Shown here in pieces: positions 49,297 through 57,018 of a DNA stretch of 64,000 nucleotides. The DNA comes from DASSSQ01 sp963839285. GTDB taxonomy: Bacteria; Actinomycetota; Thermoleophilia; Gaiellales; Gaiellaceae. How positions within the stretch are numbered: the first letter of the stretch is position 1; each line of letters opens with the position of its first letter. The position numbers were made by a program, and so were the translations under genes. The stretch covers positions 1 to 64,000 of the forward strand of contig CAWIUN010000020.1 of the NCBI GenBank assembly GCA_963839285.1, written 5' to 3'. The notes beneath the pieces are model-generated. The model was given only the letters and a program-made list of their open reading frames with translations, ran no database searches and was not told the origin of the DNA.

Positions 49297-49712
49297 TGGG
49301 CTGGGCAGCGCTCGTGACGTGGGCGGTGACCGCAGGCGGCGGCTTCGTGCTGCTCGTGCAGTGGCTGCGGCACGGTGGGATGCAGCAGGGGAGTGAGCCG
49401 GGCGGGCGAATCCGGCCGCCCCTGATCCTCGGCCACTTCGCGCTGGCCGCGGCGGGACTCGTGCTGTGGGTGATCTACCTCGCGGCGGATTCCGACGCGC
49501 TCGCCTGGGTCGCATTCGGGCTGCTGCTCGTCGTCGCGCTGATCGGCTTCGCGATGTTCGGCATCTGGCTCGCACAGCGGCGCGGGTCGGCCCCCGCGGC
49601 GACGGCGGAGCGGCACTTCCCCGTCTCCGTCGTCGGCCTGCACGGACTGCTGGCGGCGACGACGCTCGTGCTCGTCTTCCTGACGGCGATCGGCGTGGGG
49701 GAGCCCTCATGA
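49296..49712 (+). CDS. Hypothetical four-helix membrane protein
   Basis: Intact, 138 residues. Four helices (residues about 3-22, 45-63, 69-92 and 113-134) with the charged loop QWLRHGGMQQGSEPGGRIRP between helices 1 and 2 and a basic loop before helix 4. Two His residues in or near the membrane (LILGHFALAAAG, VVGLHGLLAATT) could be ligands. Not assigned to a family. Translationally coupled on both sides (TGATG and ATGA), so it belongs functionally with DUF2231 and the flavin reductase. Confidence 0.72.
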   Translation: MGWAALVTWAVTAGGGFVLLVQWLRHGGMQQGSEPGGRIRPPLILGHFALAAAGLVLWVIYLAADSDALAWVAFGLLLVVALIGFAMFGIWLAQRRGSAPAATAERHFPVSVVGLHGLLAATTLVLVFLTAIGVGEPS

Positions 49713-50923
49713 GCCTCGTGATCGCGGGGGGCGGCCTGGCGGCGGCGCGCGTCGCGCAGAGCTACCGTGAGGCGGGCGGCGATGGCCCGGTGACGATCCT
49801 CGCCGGCGAGAGCCACCTGCCGTACCACCGGCCGCCGCTGACGAAGCGGCTCCTCCGCGGCGAGGCGGAGCCGCCGGACACGCTCGTCGCGACCGAGGAC
49901 GACTGGCGCGAGCTCGAGGTCGAGGTCCGTGCCGGCGCCGCCGCCGCGTCGCTCGACCTCGACCGGCGCGAGCTCGCGCTCGCGGACGGCGGCCGGCTCG
50001 ACTTCGAGCGCCTCGTAGTCGCGACGGGCGCGACGCCCCGGCGCTTGCCCGTGCCGGGCGCAGACCTCGCCGGAGTCCACCTGCTGCGCACGCTCGACGA
50101 CTCGCTCGCGATCCGCGCCCGGGCGGGCGAGGCGGAGCGCGCCGTCGTCGTCGGCACGGGCTTCATCGGGATGGAGGCTGCAGCGTCTCTCCGGACGCTC
50201 GGGCTCCACGTCACGCTCGTCGACGTCGCGACCGCGCCGTTCGCCGCGCTCGGGTCGACGGAGTTCTCCTCGTTCCTCGCCGACCGCTACCGCGACGAGG
50301 GCGTCGAGTTCCTCCTCGGCGGCGGCGTCGCCGGATTCGAGGGCTCCGATTCGCTCGAGGCCGTCGTCACGTCGGCCGACGCGCGGATCGACGCCGAGCT
50401 CGCGGTCGTCGGCATCGGCGTCGTGCCCGGCACCGCGTGGCTCGAGGGAACGGCGCTCGAGGTCGACGACGGGATCGTCGTCGACGAGCGCTACGAGAGC
50501 TCCGTCGCGAACGTGTTCGCGGCCGGCGACGTCGCCCGCGTTCGCGGCCGCCGCCGAATCGAGCACTGGTCGAACGCCGACCGCACGGGCCGCCGCCTCG
50601 GGCAGCTGCTCGCCGGCGCCGACCCCGGTCCGGAGCAGGTGCCGAGCTTCTTCACCGAGCTCTTCGGCGGCGTCTACAAGCTCTTCGGCCACCCCGAGCA
50701 CGCCGAGCGGACCGAGCTCGACGGCAGCTTCGAGGACGGCGCGGCCACAGTCGGCTACTTCGCGGGCGACCGCCTCGTGGCCGCGCTCGTCGCCGGCAGG
50801 GGCGACGAGGAGGAGCACGCGCTCCTCGAGCGGATCGGTCAGGACAGCACGCGCACCGGCGAGCCCGACGGCCACGACTCACCGACTCGACCGTCTGAGC
50901 GTGGAGGCGCGCGTAGACGGTGA
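49709..50923 (+). CDS. FAD-dependent NAD(P)-linked reductase (ferredoxin-reductase-like)
   Basis: Intact, 404 residues. FAD site at the N-terminus (LVIAGGGLAAARVAQSYRE), YHRPPLTKRLLRGE, the ATGA-type strand LVVATGATPRRLPVPG, NAD site AVVVGTGFIGMEAAASL, second FAD site SSVANVFAAGDVAR, then IEHWSNADRTGRRLGQLLAG. The C-terminal domain is of the BphA4/ferredoxin-reductase type. The last 30 residues look unlike the family and may be read-through past a true stop lost by error. It presumably supplies electrons to the coupled membrane proteins. ATG 49709. Confidence 0.85.
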   Translation: MSLVIAGGGLAAARVAQSYREAGGDGPVTILAGESHLPYHRPPLTKRLLRGEAEPPDTLVATEDDWRELEVEVRAGAAAASLDLDRRELALADGGRLDFERLVVATGATPRRLPVPGADLAGVHLLRTLDDSLAIRARAGEAERAVVVGTGFIGMEAAASLRTLGLHVTLVDVATAPFAALGSTEFSSFLADRYRDEGVEFLLGGGVAGFEGSDSLEAVVTSADARIDAELAVVGIGVVPGTAWLEGTALEVDDGIVVDERYESSVANVFAAGDVARVRGRRRIEHWSNADRTGRRLGQLLAGADPGPEQVPSFFTELFGGVYKLFGHPEHAERTELDGSFEDGAATVGYFAGDRLVAALVAGRGDEEEHALLERIGQDSTRTGEPDGHDSPTRPSERGGARRR

Positions 50924-50942
50924 CGCCGTGCGCCTGCGCCGG

Positions 50943-51425
50943 CTAGACGGCTTCGGCGTCGGCCGGCGGGTTCGCCAGCACGAGCCGGAGCGTGTGCGCG
51001 TCGTCGACGGGCTCGCCGCAGTCCGGGCAGGTGAGGACGGGCGTGATCCGGTGCCCGCAGTCGCGGTGCTCGAGCGCGAACAGGGGCTCGGCGTTGGCGC
51101 CGTGCTTGTCGCCCCAGGCGGCCAGCGTCACGAGGATCGGGTTCAGGTCGAGGCCCTTCTCGGTCAGCCGGTATTCGTAGCGGGGCGGATGGTCGCTGTA
51201 GCGCTCGCGGCGCAGGATTCCGTTCGCGACCAGGCGGTTGAGCCGGTCGGAGAGGATGTTGCGCGCGGCGCCGGTGTTGCGGCGGAAGTCCTCGAAGCGG
51301 CGGACGCCCAGGAACGCCTCGCGCAGCACGAGGAACGTCCAGCGCTCGCCGACCACCTCGAGCGCCGCGGCGACGGAGCAGCGTCGCGCGGTGCCGTCCT
51401 GATGTCCATGCCCCCATAGTTGCAA
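50943..51425 (-). CDS. HxlR-family transcriptional regulator
   Basis: About 160 residues. Winged helix: CSVAAALEVVGERWTFLVLR, EAFLGVRRFEDFRRNTGAAR, ILSDRLNRLVANGILRRERY, YEYRLTEKGLDLNPILVTLA. The C-terminal zinc-ribbon-like piece has Cys pairs (HRDCGHRI, LTCPDCGEP). The start is unclear: TTG 51425 keeps frame, while ATG 51409 needs one frame change. It faces the GNAT gene; repeated AGTTGC half-sites lie at its own start (51418-51423) and by that gene. Confidence 0.85.
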   Translation of the reverse strand: MQLWGHGHQDGTARRCSVAAALEVVGERWTFLVLREAFLGVRRFEDFRRNTGAARNILSDRLNRLVANGILRRERYSDHPPRYEYRLTEKGLDLNPILVTLAAWGDKHGANAEPLFALEHRDCGHRITPVLTCPDCGEPVDDAHTLRLVLANPPADAEAV

Positions 51426-51535
51426 ATCGAGACCGTGTGTGCACCTCGACTTCGGGACCAGGTGGGGCACCCGAGGCGATCGCAACGGCCCCCGCCTAGC
51501 GTGGGTGGCGCGTGAGAGGCCCACGGTGTATAGTC

Positions 51536-51569
51536 AGTTGCGATTAGCAACTAAGTTGCATTTCGCAAC
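51536..51569. promoter_or_regulatory. Tandem palindromes AGTTGC-N5-GCAACT and GTTGC-N5-GCAAC
   Basis: Two perfect inverted repeats (51536-51552 and 51555-51569), centres about 18 bp apart, just before the GNAT start at 51580 and overlapping a TATAGT -10-like box (51529-51534). Another AGTTGC half-site sits at 51418-51423 by the HxlR start. They fit operators of that HxlR regulator. Confidence 0.6.
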
Positions 51570-51579
51570 GGAGGACGAG

Positions 51580-52066
51580 ATGAACACGCGAGCGATCGGA
51601 GACCTGACGATCCGGCCCCTCGCGGAACGGGGACACGGCCACCGTGGCCGCGCTGTTCGCCCGGCTCGGCGACCGCTCGCGCCGCCGCCGCTTCGCCGGG
51701 CCGAAGCCGCGCCTGAGCGGGCGCGAGCTGGAGCACATGGCCCGCGTCGACCGCGACCGGCACGCGCTCGTCGCCTACCTCGCCGGCGACCCGCTGCCGG
51801 TGGGGATCGCCGAGCTCGTGCGCTCCTCGACCGACCCGGCGAGCGCGGAGATCGCGTTCGCGGTCGCCGACGAGCACCAGGGGCGCGGAATCGGCCGGAC
51901 GCTCGTCGACCTTCTGCTGGCCGACGCGCGCGCGGCAGGGCTCACGCGCGTGACCGCGCTCGTCGCCGGCTCGAACCCGGCCGCGCTCGCGCTCGTGCGC
52001 GGGGCGGCCGAGGTCGACCGGATGGAGCTCTACGGCTCGCAGATCGAGCTGCAGGCGGCGATCTAG
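51580..52066 (+). CDS. GNAT-family N-acetyltransferase
   Basis: About 161 codons. Start MNTRAIGDLTIRPLA, then (after a frame change near 51630) VAALFARLGDRSRRRRFAGP, HMARVDRDRHALVAYLAGDP, VGIAELVRSSTDPASAEIAF, the acetyl-CoA motif EHQGRGIGRTLVDLLLADAR and RVTALVAGSNPAALALVRG. Acceptor unknown. Tandem operators lie directly before ATG 51580. The 3' end overlaps the convergent DUF302 gene by 4 bases. Confidence 0.83.
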
Positions 52067-52470
52067 GCGCCCCACACCGTCGCGACGGCGCGCTCGACCT
52101 TCTCGCGGATCTCCCCCGCGACCGGGTCGAGCGCCTCGTTGCCGACGATGCCGAGCATCGCCTTCGGATCGACGGCCGAGACGCGCGTCTCGCCGCCGTC
52201 CTCGTAGACGACGACGTTGCAGGGGAGGAGCGTGCCGAGCTCCGGCTCGGCCTGGAGGGCGCGGTGCGCGTAGTGCGGGTTGCAGGCGCCGAGGATCAGG
52301 TACGGCGGCGTCTCCTCGCCGAGCTTCTCGCGCAGGGTCGCCTGCACGTCGATCTCGGTGAGGACGCCGAAGCCCTCCTCGGCCAGGGTCTCGCGCACGC
52401 GCGCGACGGCCGCCGCGAAGGGGAGCGAGGTGGTGCCGGTGAGCGTGTACGAGGTTCGTGCGACGGTCAT
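52063..52470 (-). CDS. DUF302-domain protein
   Basis: Intact, 135 residues. Typical DUF302 run: FAAAVARVRETLAEEGFGVL, TEIDVQATLREKLGEETPPY, LILGACNPHYAHRALQAEPE, LGTLLPCNVVVYEDGGETRV, then AMLGIVGNEALDPVAGEIR. The GACNP and LPCNVVV Cys are the conserved pair of the family, whose function is unsettled though often linked with thiol or metal stress. ATG 52470. It is divergent from the ArsR-thioredoxin operon across a 50-base AT-rich spacer, so common control by ArsR is likely. Confidence 0.85.
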   Translation of the reverse strand: MTVARTSYTLTGTTSLPFAAAVARVRETLAEEGFGVLTEIDVQATLREKLGEETPPYLILGACNPHYAHRALQAEPELGTLLPCNVVVYEDGGETRVSAVDPKAMLGIVGNEALDPVAGEIREKVERAVATVWGA

Positions 52471-52520
52471 GCCGACTCCTTTACTCGACTATTTGACCAA
52501 CTAGGAAAATATAGGGTACC

Positions 52521-52847
52521 ATGAGTTGCTGCATGGCCGTACCGACCCCCCTGATCGAGCAGGCTGCGGAGCGCTTCCGGCTCCTCGCCGACCCGACCCG
52601 GCTCCGGCTTCTGAACGAGCTCGACCTCGCGGGCGAGCTCGGCGTCGGCGACCTCGCCGGCCGCGCCGGCGTCGGGATGTCGAACACGTCGAAGCACCTG
52701 CACCAACTCGAGCGCGAAGGCATCGTCGCCCGGCGCCGCCGCGGGACGACGGTCCTCTACCGGATCGACGACCCCAGCGTCGGCCAGCTGTGCGATCTCG
52801 TCTGCGCCGGCCTTCGCCGGCGCTTCGCCGCCTTCGCCGACCTGTGA
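52521..52847 (+). CDS. ArsR/SmtB-family transcriptional regulator
   Basis: Intact, 108 residues. Winged helix: RFRLLADPTRLRLLNELDLA, VGDLAGRAGVGMSNTSKHLH, QLEREGIVARRRRGTTVLYR. The N-terminal Cys pair (MSCCMAV) and two Cys in the last helix (QLCDLVCAGL) could be a metal or thiol sensor site; the classical ELCVCDL site is absent. The ATG at 52521 lies after an AT-rich spacer (GACTATTTGACCAACTAGG). It is followed by a thioredoxin gene 20 bases on. Confidence 0.87.
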   Translation: MSCCMAVPTPLIEQAAERFRLLADPTRLRLLNELDLAGELGVGDLAGRAGVGMSNTSKHLHQLEREGIVARRRRGTTVLYRIDDPSVGQLCDLVCAGLRRRFAAFADL

Positions 52848-52867
52848 CACGAGAGGAGAACCACACG

Positions 52868-53210
52868 ATGGACGTGACAACGCGAGACCTTCGAGCAGGA
52901 CGTGATCGAGCGCTCGCGCGAGCGCCCGGTCGTCGTCGACTTCTGGGCCGCCTGGTGCGGGCCGTGCCGGATGCTCGGCCCCGCGATCGAGGCCGAGGTC
53001 GGCAAGCGCTCGGAGCAGATCGACCTCGTCAAGATCGACGTCGACGCCGAGGGCGAGATCGCGGCCCGCTACGGGATCCAGTCGATCCCGACGGTCGCGG
53101 TCTTCCGCAACGGCGAGCCGGTCACCGGCTTCGTCGGCGCCTACCCGGCCCCGACGATCGGCAAGTTCCTCGACGAGGTGCTGGAGAAGGACGCCGCGGA
53201 AGCGGCCTAG
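52868..53210 (+). CDS. Thioredoxin
   Basis: About 114 codons. Seen: VIERSRERPVVVDFWAAWCG then the active site WCGPCRML, KIDVDAEGEIAARYGIQSI, cis-Pro segment SIPTVAVFRNGEPVTGFVGA and a helical end. One frame change near 52892 separates the first ten residues. ATG 52868, with GAGAGGAG upstream. It is in an operon with the ArsR regulator, suggesting a thiol- or metal-stress response with the divergent DUF302 gene. Confidence 0.9.
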
Positions 53211-53266
53211 GGTTCTGCGCGGCGCGCGCCGGGAATGCGGCGTGGTGGAAGCGAGTTTGGAGAGGC

Positions 53267-54190
53267 ATGAAGCTCGAAGGCATCCACCACATCACCTGCA
53301 TCACCGGCGACGCGCCGCGGAACCTCGACTTCTACACGCGCGTCCTCGGGCTGCGCCTCGTCAAGAAGACGGTCAACCAGGACGACCCGACCGTCTACCA
53401 CCTCTTCTACGCCGACGAGGCCGGCAGCGCCGGCGCCGACCTGACCTTCTTCGAGTACCCGGGCGCGCGGCCCGGCCGCGCCGGTGCCGGCATGGTGCAC
53501 CGGATCACGTGGCGGCTCGGCTCGAGCGAGGCGCTCGACTTCTGGGCCGAGCGGCTCGCGGCCGAGGGCGTCGAGGCGGACCGCGACGGCGACCGGCTCC
53601 GCTTCGCCGACCCCGAGGGCCTCGGGCTCGAGCTCGCCGTCGTCGACGACGCCGCGACGCGCCGCTCGTCGCCGAGCACCCCGAGATCCCGGCCGAGCTC
53701 GCGCTGCAGGGCTTCGACTCCGTCCGCGCCTACGCCCGCGATCCCGCGCAGTCGCGCCGCTTCCTCGAGGAGACGCTCGCCTTCGCTCCGCGGGGAGACG
53801 CGTCGTGGGAGGTGCGCGGCGAGCGAGCGCGGCGGCCTCTACCACTACGACGCGCCGCCGCCGGACGCCGGCGTGCAGGGCGCGGGCACGGTCCACCACG
53901 TCGCCTGGGCGACGACGATGGAGGAGCACGAGACCTGGCGCGAGGCCGTCGCCCGCGGCGGCGGCCGGCCGACCCCGGTGATCGACCGCTTCTGGTTCCG
54001 CTCGGTCTACTTCCGCGAGCCGAGCGGCGTCCTCTTCGAGCTCGCCACGCTCGGGCCGGGCTTCACGACCGACGAGCCGCTCGAGCACCTCGGCGAGACG
54101 CTCGTGCTGCCGCCGGCCTTCGAGCACCTGCGCGACCGGATCGAGCCGGCGCTGACGCCGCTGCCCGACCCGCGCGCGGCCCGCACGTGA
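53267..54190 (+). CDS. Ring-cleaving dioxygenase-like VOC protein (MhqO type)
   Basis: About 307 codons, two VOC modules. Module 1: LEGIHHITCITGDAPRNLDF, VLGLRLVKKTVNQDDPTVYH, LFYADEAGSAGADLTFFEYP. Module 2 (after frame changes near 53655 and 53815): GTVHHVAWATTMEEHETWRE, PTPVIDRFWFRSVYFREPSG and VLFELATLGPGF, with metal-ligand His and Glu. MhqO-like proteins act on hydroquinone-type stress. ATG 53267 with GGAGAGG nearby. The stop overlaps the esterase start (GTGA), as in mhq operons where an esterase is the partner. Confidence 0.87.
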   Translation: MKLEGIHHITCITGDAPRNLDFYTRVLGLRLVKKTVNQDDPTVYHLFYADEAGSAGADLTFFEYPGARPGRAGAGMVHRITWRLGSSEALDFWAERLAAEGVEADRDGDRLRFADPEGLGLELAVVDDAATRRSSPSTPRSRPSSRCRASTPSAPTPAIPRSRAASSRRRSPSLRGETRRGRCAASERGGLYHYDAPPPDAGVQGAGTVHHVAWATTMEEHETWREAVARGGGRPTPVIDRFWFRSVYFREPSGVLFELATLGPGFTTDEPLEHLGETLVLPPAFEHLRDRIEPALTPLPDPRAART

Positions 54191-54870
54191 GCCTGCGCGC
54201 CCTCGAGCGTCCGGCCGCGGGCGAGGCGGAGGGCGCGCTCGTCCTCCTGCACGGCCGCGGCGCCGACGAGCACGACCTCTTCCCGCTGCTCGACGTGCTC
54301 GATCCGGAACGGCGGCTGCACGGGTACACGCCGCGCGCACCGCTGTCGCTGCCGCCCGGCGGCGCGCACTGGTACGTCGTCCCGCGCGTCGGCTATCCCG
54401 ATCCGGACACGTTCGCGGAGGCCTACGGCCTGCTCTCCGACTGGCTCGACGCACTGCCGTATCCGCTCGAGCGCGTCGTCCTCGGCGGCTTCTCGATGGG
54501 TGCCGTGATGAGCCTCGCGCTCGGGCTCGGCGCCGGCCGGCAGCGGCCGCGCGCGGTGACGGCGTTCTCCGGCTTCGTGCCGGTGGTCGAGGGCTGGGAG
54601 CCGGACCCGTCGTCGGCGCCGCCGGTCGCGATCGGTCACGGCGTTCACGACCCGGTCATCTCCGTCGACTTCGCCCGCCGCGCGCGGCAGCTGCTCGAGG
54701 ACGCCGGCGCCGACCTGCTCTACCGCGAGTACCCGCTCGACCACACGATCGACCTCCGCTTCGCGCGCGAGGTCGCCGAGTGGCTAGAGGCTCGTCAGGG
54801 CGGCGGCGAGGTACCAGACGCCGAAGACGCAGGCGAACGAGCCGAGCGCGGGGATCGCGCGGGTCAGTAG
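54187..54870 (+). CDS. Alpha/beta hydrolase, carboxylesterase/phospholipase family (MhqD-like)
   Basis: Clean frame, 227 residues from GTG 54187. GALVLLHGRGADEHDLFPLL (oxyanion region), YTPRAPLSLPPGGAHWYVV, nucleophile elbow VVLGGFSMGAVMSLALG, VAIGHGVHDPVISVDFARRA (Asp) and YREYPLDHTIDLRFAREV (His). After AREVAEWLEAR the frame runs on for 27 residues over the end of the convergent permease gene; the true end may be near 54790. Coupled to the dioxygenase, as in quinone-stress pairs. Confidence 0.83.
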   Translation: MSLRALERPAAGEAEGALVLLHGRGADEHDLFPLLDVLDPERRLHGYTPRAPLSLPPGGAHWYVVPRVGYPDPDTFAEAYGLLSDWLDALPYPLERVVLGGFSMGAVMSLALGLGAGRQRPRAVTAFSGFVPVVEGWEPDPSSAPPVAIGHGVHDPVISVDFARRARQLLEDAGADLLYREYPLDHTIDLRFAREVAEWLEARQGGGEVPDAEDAGERAERGDRAGQ

Positions 54871-55518
54871 CCGCCGCGCTGCCGCGGCGCCCAGGACGCG
54901 GCCGACGAGGGCCGAGAGCAGCGTCATCGAGAGCGCGGTGCCGGCGGCGAGGACGAGCAGCGCGACGATCGCGACCGCGCGGTCCGGGACCGCGGCGACG
55001 ATCAGGACGGCGACCGCGCCGCTGCCCGCCGCGCCGTGGACGAGCCCGATCGAGAAGGCCTGCGCCGGCGTGCGCAGGACGTGGGCATGGCCGTGGGCCG
55101 GGGCCTCGGCGTGCGAGTGGAGGTGCGCGTGGCGCGAGCCGGCGTGCTCGTGCACGTGCGTGTGGAAGGCGCCGCGCCGCCAGCGGACGAGCAGCTCGGA
55201 CGGCGAGGGCGACGATGATCGCGCCGATCGCCGCCTCAGCGCCGGCCTCGACGACGGCCGGAAGGTAGGAGCGCAGAGCCAGCACGGGAAGGCCGAAGAC
55301 GACGAGCGTGGTCGCGTGCCCGGCGCCCCAGGCCGCGCCGAGCCGGGCGGCGACGCGCGTCGCGCGCTCGCGCGTCGAGGCGACGAGCGTCGAGACGGCG
55401 ACGAGGTGGTCCGGGTCGGACGCGTGGCGGAGCCCGAGCAGGAAGGCGATCAGCACGACGACGCGCGCCGCCGTGGCCCGTCGGCCAGACCGCTCAGGAA
55501 CTCGTCGCTTCCGAACAC
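54784..55518 (-). CDS. Nickel/cobalt (NiCoT/UreH-like) permease with His-rich loop, frameshifted
   Basis: About 245 codons. Helix 1 motif IAFLLGLRHASDPDHLVAVS (the HAxDPDH-type metal motif), ARLGAAWGAGHATTLVVFGL (GHATT second motif), AEAAIGAIIVALAV, a central loop rich in His (HTHVHEHAGSRHAHLHSHA), then three helices: GLVHGAAGSGAVAVLIVAA, ALLVLAAGTALSMTLLSAL and LGSFACVFGVWYLAAALTSL. GTG 55518 with GGAGGC. Frame changes near 55465 and 55200. The metal choice cannot be told from sequence. HypF lies 20 kb away. Confidence 0.82.
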
Positions 55519-55528
55519 GGGCGCCTCC

Positions 55529-55543
55529 TATGGACTAACCAAT
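55529..55543. promoter_or_regulatory. Shared motif TATGGACTAACCA (copy 1)
   Basis: 13 bases identical to 61716-61728, in the 49-base spacer between the divergent Ni/Co permease and methyltransferase starts. Imperfect symmetry ATGG-N5-CCAA. Candidate operator. Confidence 0.4.
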
Positions 55544-55567
55544 AGACCCTCTGTAGACTAGCGCACC

Positions 55568-56254
55568 GTGAGCACGGGCGGACAGCAACTCGGATCCTGG
55601 CACGAGCAATCGTATGTCGCGCAGTGGGCCGACGACGACGTCGTCGCCGACATGCTCGACCTGCCGCGCAAGATCTCGGCGGCCCTGGTCGCAGACGACG
55701 GGGTCGACGTCGAGCACGTGATCGACCTCGGCTCCGGTCACGGCCCGTACCTCGCGCTCTTCCTGCGCACGTTCCCGGGCGCCCGCGGCACCTGGGTCGA
55801 CTCCTCGGAGCCGATGCTCGACCTGGCGCGCGAGCGGCTCGCGGAGTTCGGCGACCGGATCCGAGTACGTGGTCGCCGACGTCGAGCGACTCGCGGACGT
55901 GGAGATCGAGCCGGCGCAGGCGATCGTCAGCTCGCGCGCGCTCCACCACTCCTCGCCCGAGGCGCTGACGGAGATCTACCGCGCCTGCTTCGACCTGACG
56001 GCGCCCGGCGGCTTCCTCTTCAACCTCGACCACGTCGGGGCCCAGGGCGAGTGGGACGCGCGGCTGCGCGCGATCCGCAAGCAGTTCGTCGGCAAGCGCC
56101 GCAGCGAGCTCGCGCCGCACCGCGACCCCGACCGGCTCGCCTCGATGGAGGAGCATCTGGAGCGGATCGCCGCGGCCGGGTACGAGACGCCGGACGTCGC
56201 CTGGCGGATGTTCTACACGGTGCTGCTCGCGGCGCGGCGCGCGGCGGGGACTAA
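55568..56254 (+). CDS. SAM-dependent methyltransferase (class I)
   Basis: About 228 codons. Seen: SWHEQSYVAQWADDDVVADM, VEHVIDLGSGHGPYLALFLR (SAM motif I), WVDSSEPMLDLARERLAEFG, then in a shifted frame VVADVERLADVEIEPAQAIV, SSRALHHSSPEALTEIYRAC, APGGFLFNLDHVGAQGEWDA and YETPDVAWRMFYTVLLAARR. Frame changes near 55865 and 56235 cancel each other in part. GTG 55568. The stop TAATG overlaps the dienelactone hydrolase start. Substrate unknown. Confidence 0.83.
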   Translation: MSTGGQQLGSWHEQSYVAQWADDDVVADMLDLPRKISAALVADDGVDVEHVIDLGSGHGPYLALFLRTFPGARGTWVDSSEPMLDLARERLAEFGDRIRVRGRRRRATRGRGDRAGAGDRQLARAPPLLARGADGDLPRLLRPDGARRLPLQPRPRRGPGRVGRAAARDPQAVRRQAPQRARAAPRPRPARLDGGASGADRRGRVRDAGRRLADVLHGAARGAARGGD

Positions 56255-57018
56255 TGTGCTTCGAGCCGGACGCGCGGCCGCCCGCGGCGCCGCGGACCGG
56301 GCTGTCGGCCGGCACCGAGCGGCTGACGCTGACCGCGGCCGACGGCAACGCCTTCGCCGCCACGTTCGCGCGGACGACCGAAGAGCCGGCGCCGGGCGTC
56401 GTCGTCCTCCCCGACGTGCGCGGCCTGCACCCCTACTACGAGGCGCTCGCGGACGCGCTGGCCGGCGCCGGCGTCCACGCGCTCGCGCTCGACTTCTACG
56501 GCCGCACCGCCGGTGCCGAGCACCGCGACGGCGACTTCGACTTCGCGGAGCACCGGGCCGCGGCGACCGACGCCGGGCTCGCCGCCGACGTCGACGCCGC
56601 GATCGCGGAGCTGCGGGAGCGCGGCGCGACGCGCGTCTACGTGCTCGGCTTCTGCTTCGGCGGCCGCGGCGCCTTCATGCAGGGCACGCGCGATGACGTC
56701 GCCGGCGTCGTCGGCTTCTACGGCTGGCCGGCCCGGGAGGAGGAGGGCGGCTCCTCGCCGGTCGAGGAGGCGCGCGCCGGCCGCTTCCGCGCGCCGGTGC
56801 TCGCGCTCTACGGCGGCGCCGACGAGAAGATCACGCCCGAGCACCAGGAGGCCTTCGCCACCGCGCTGAGCCAGGCGGGCGTCCTCCAGGAGACGATCGT
56901 CTACGACGGCGCCCCGCACAGCTTCTTCGACCGCGCGATGACCGAGCACGCGGCTGCCTGCGAGGACGCCTGGTTCAGGGTGCTCCGGTTCGTGGGGCGG
57001 CCGCCAGCGTCCTCCTAG
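56254..57018 (+). CDS. Dienelactone hydrolase family protein
   Basis: Intact, 254 residues. Alpha/beta hydrolase with Cys nucleophile: C134 in VLGFCFGGRGAFMQG, D190 in LALYGGADEKITPEH, H222 in GAPHSFFDR. Also GVVVLPDVRGLHPYYEALAD and HALALDFYGRTAG. Classical members open the lactone ring in chlorocatechol breakdown; many act on other esters. The start overlaps the methyltransferase stop. The 3' end overlaps the convergent MFS gene by 44 bases. Confidence 0.88.
   Translation: MCFEPDARPPAAPRTGLSAGTERLTLTAADGNAFAATFARTTEEPAPGVVVLPDVRGLHPYYEALADALAGAGVHALALDFYGRTAGAEHRDGDFDFAEHRAAATDAGLAADVDAAIAELRERGATRVYVLGFCFGGRGAFMQGTRDDVAGVVGFYGWPAREEEGGSSPVEEARAGRFRAPVLALYGGADEKITPEHQEAFATALSQAGVLQETIVYDGAPHSFFDRAMTEHAAACEDAWFRVLRFVGRPPASS

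Noticed and set aside
52480..52515. A specific -35/-10 promoter in the DUF302/ArsR spacer
   Set aside because: TTGACC and TATAGG are present but only 11 bases apart. No pair with normal spacing was convincing.
54790..54870. C-terminal 27 residues of the esterase as a genuine extension
   Set aside because: They are antisense to the last helix of the Ni/Co permease and look unlike any esterase end. They are kept in the coordinates only because no earlier stop is seen.
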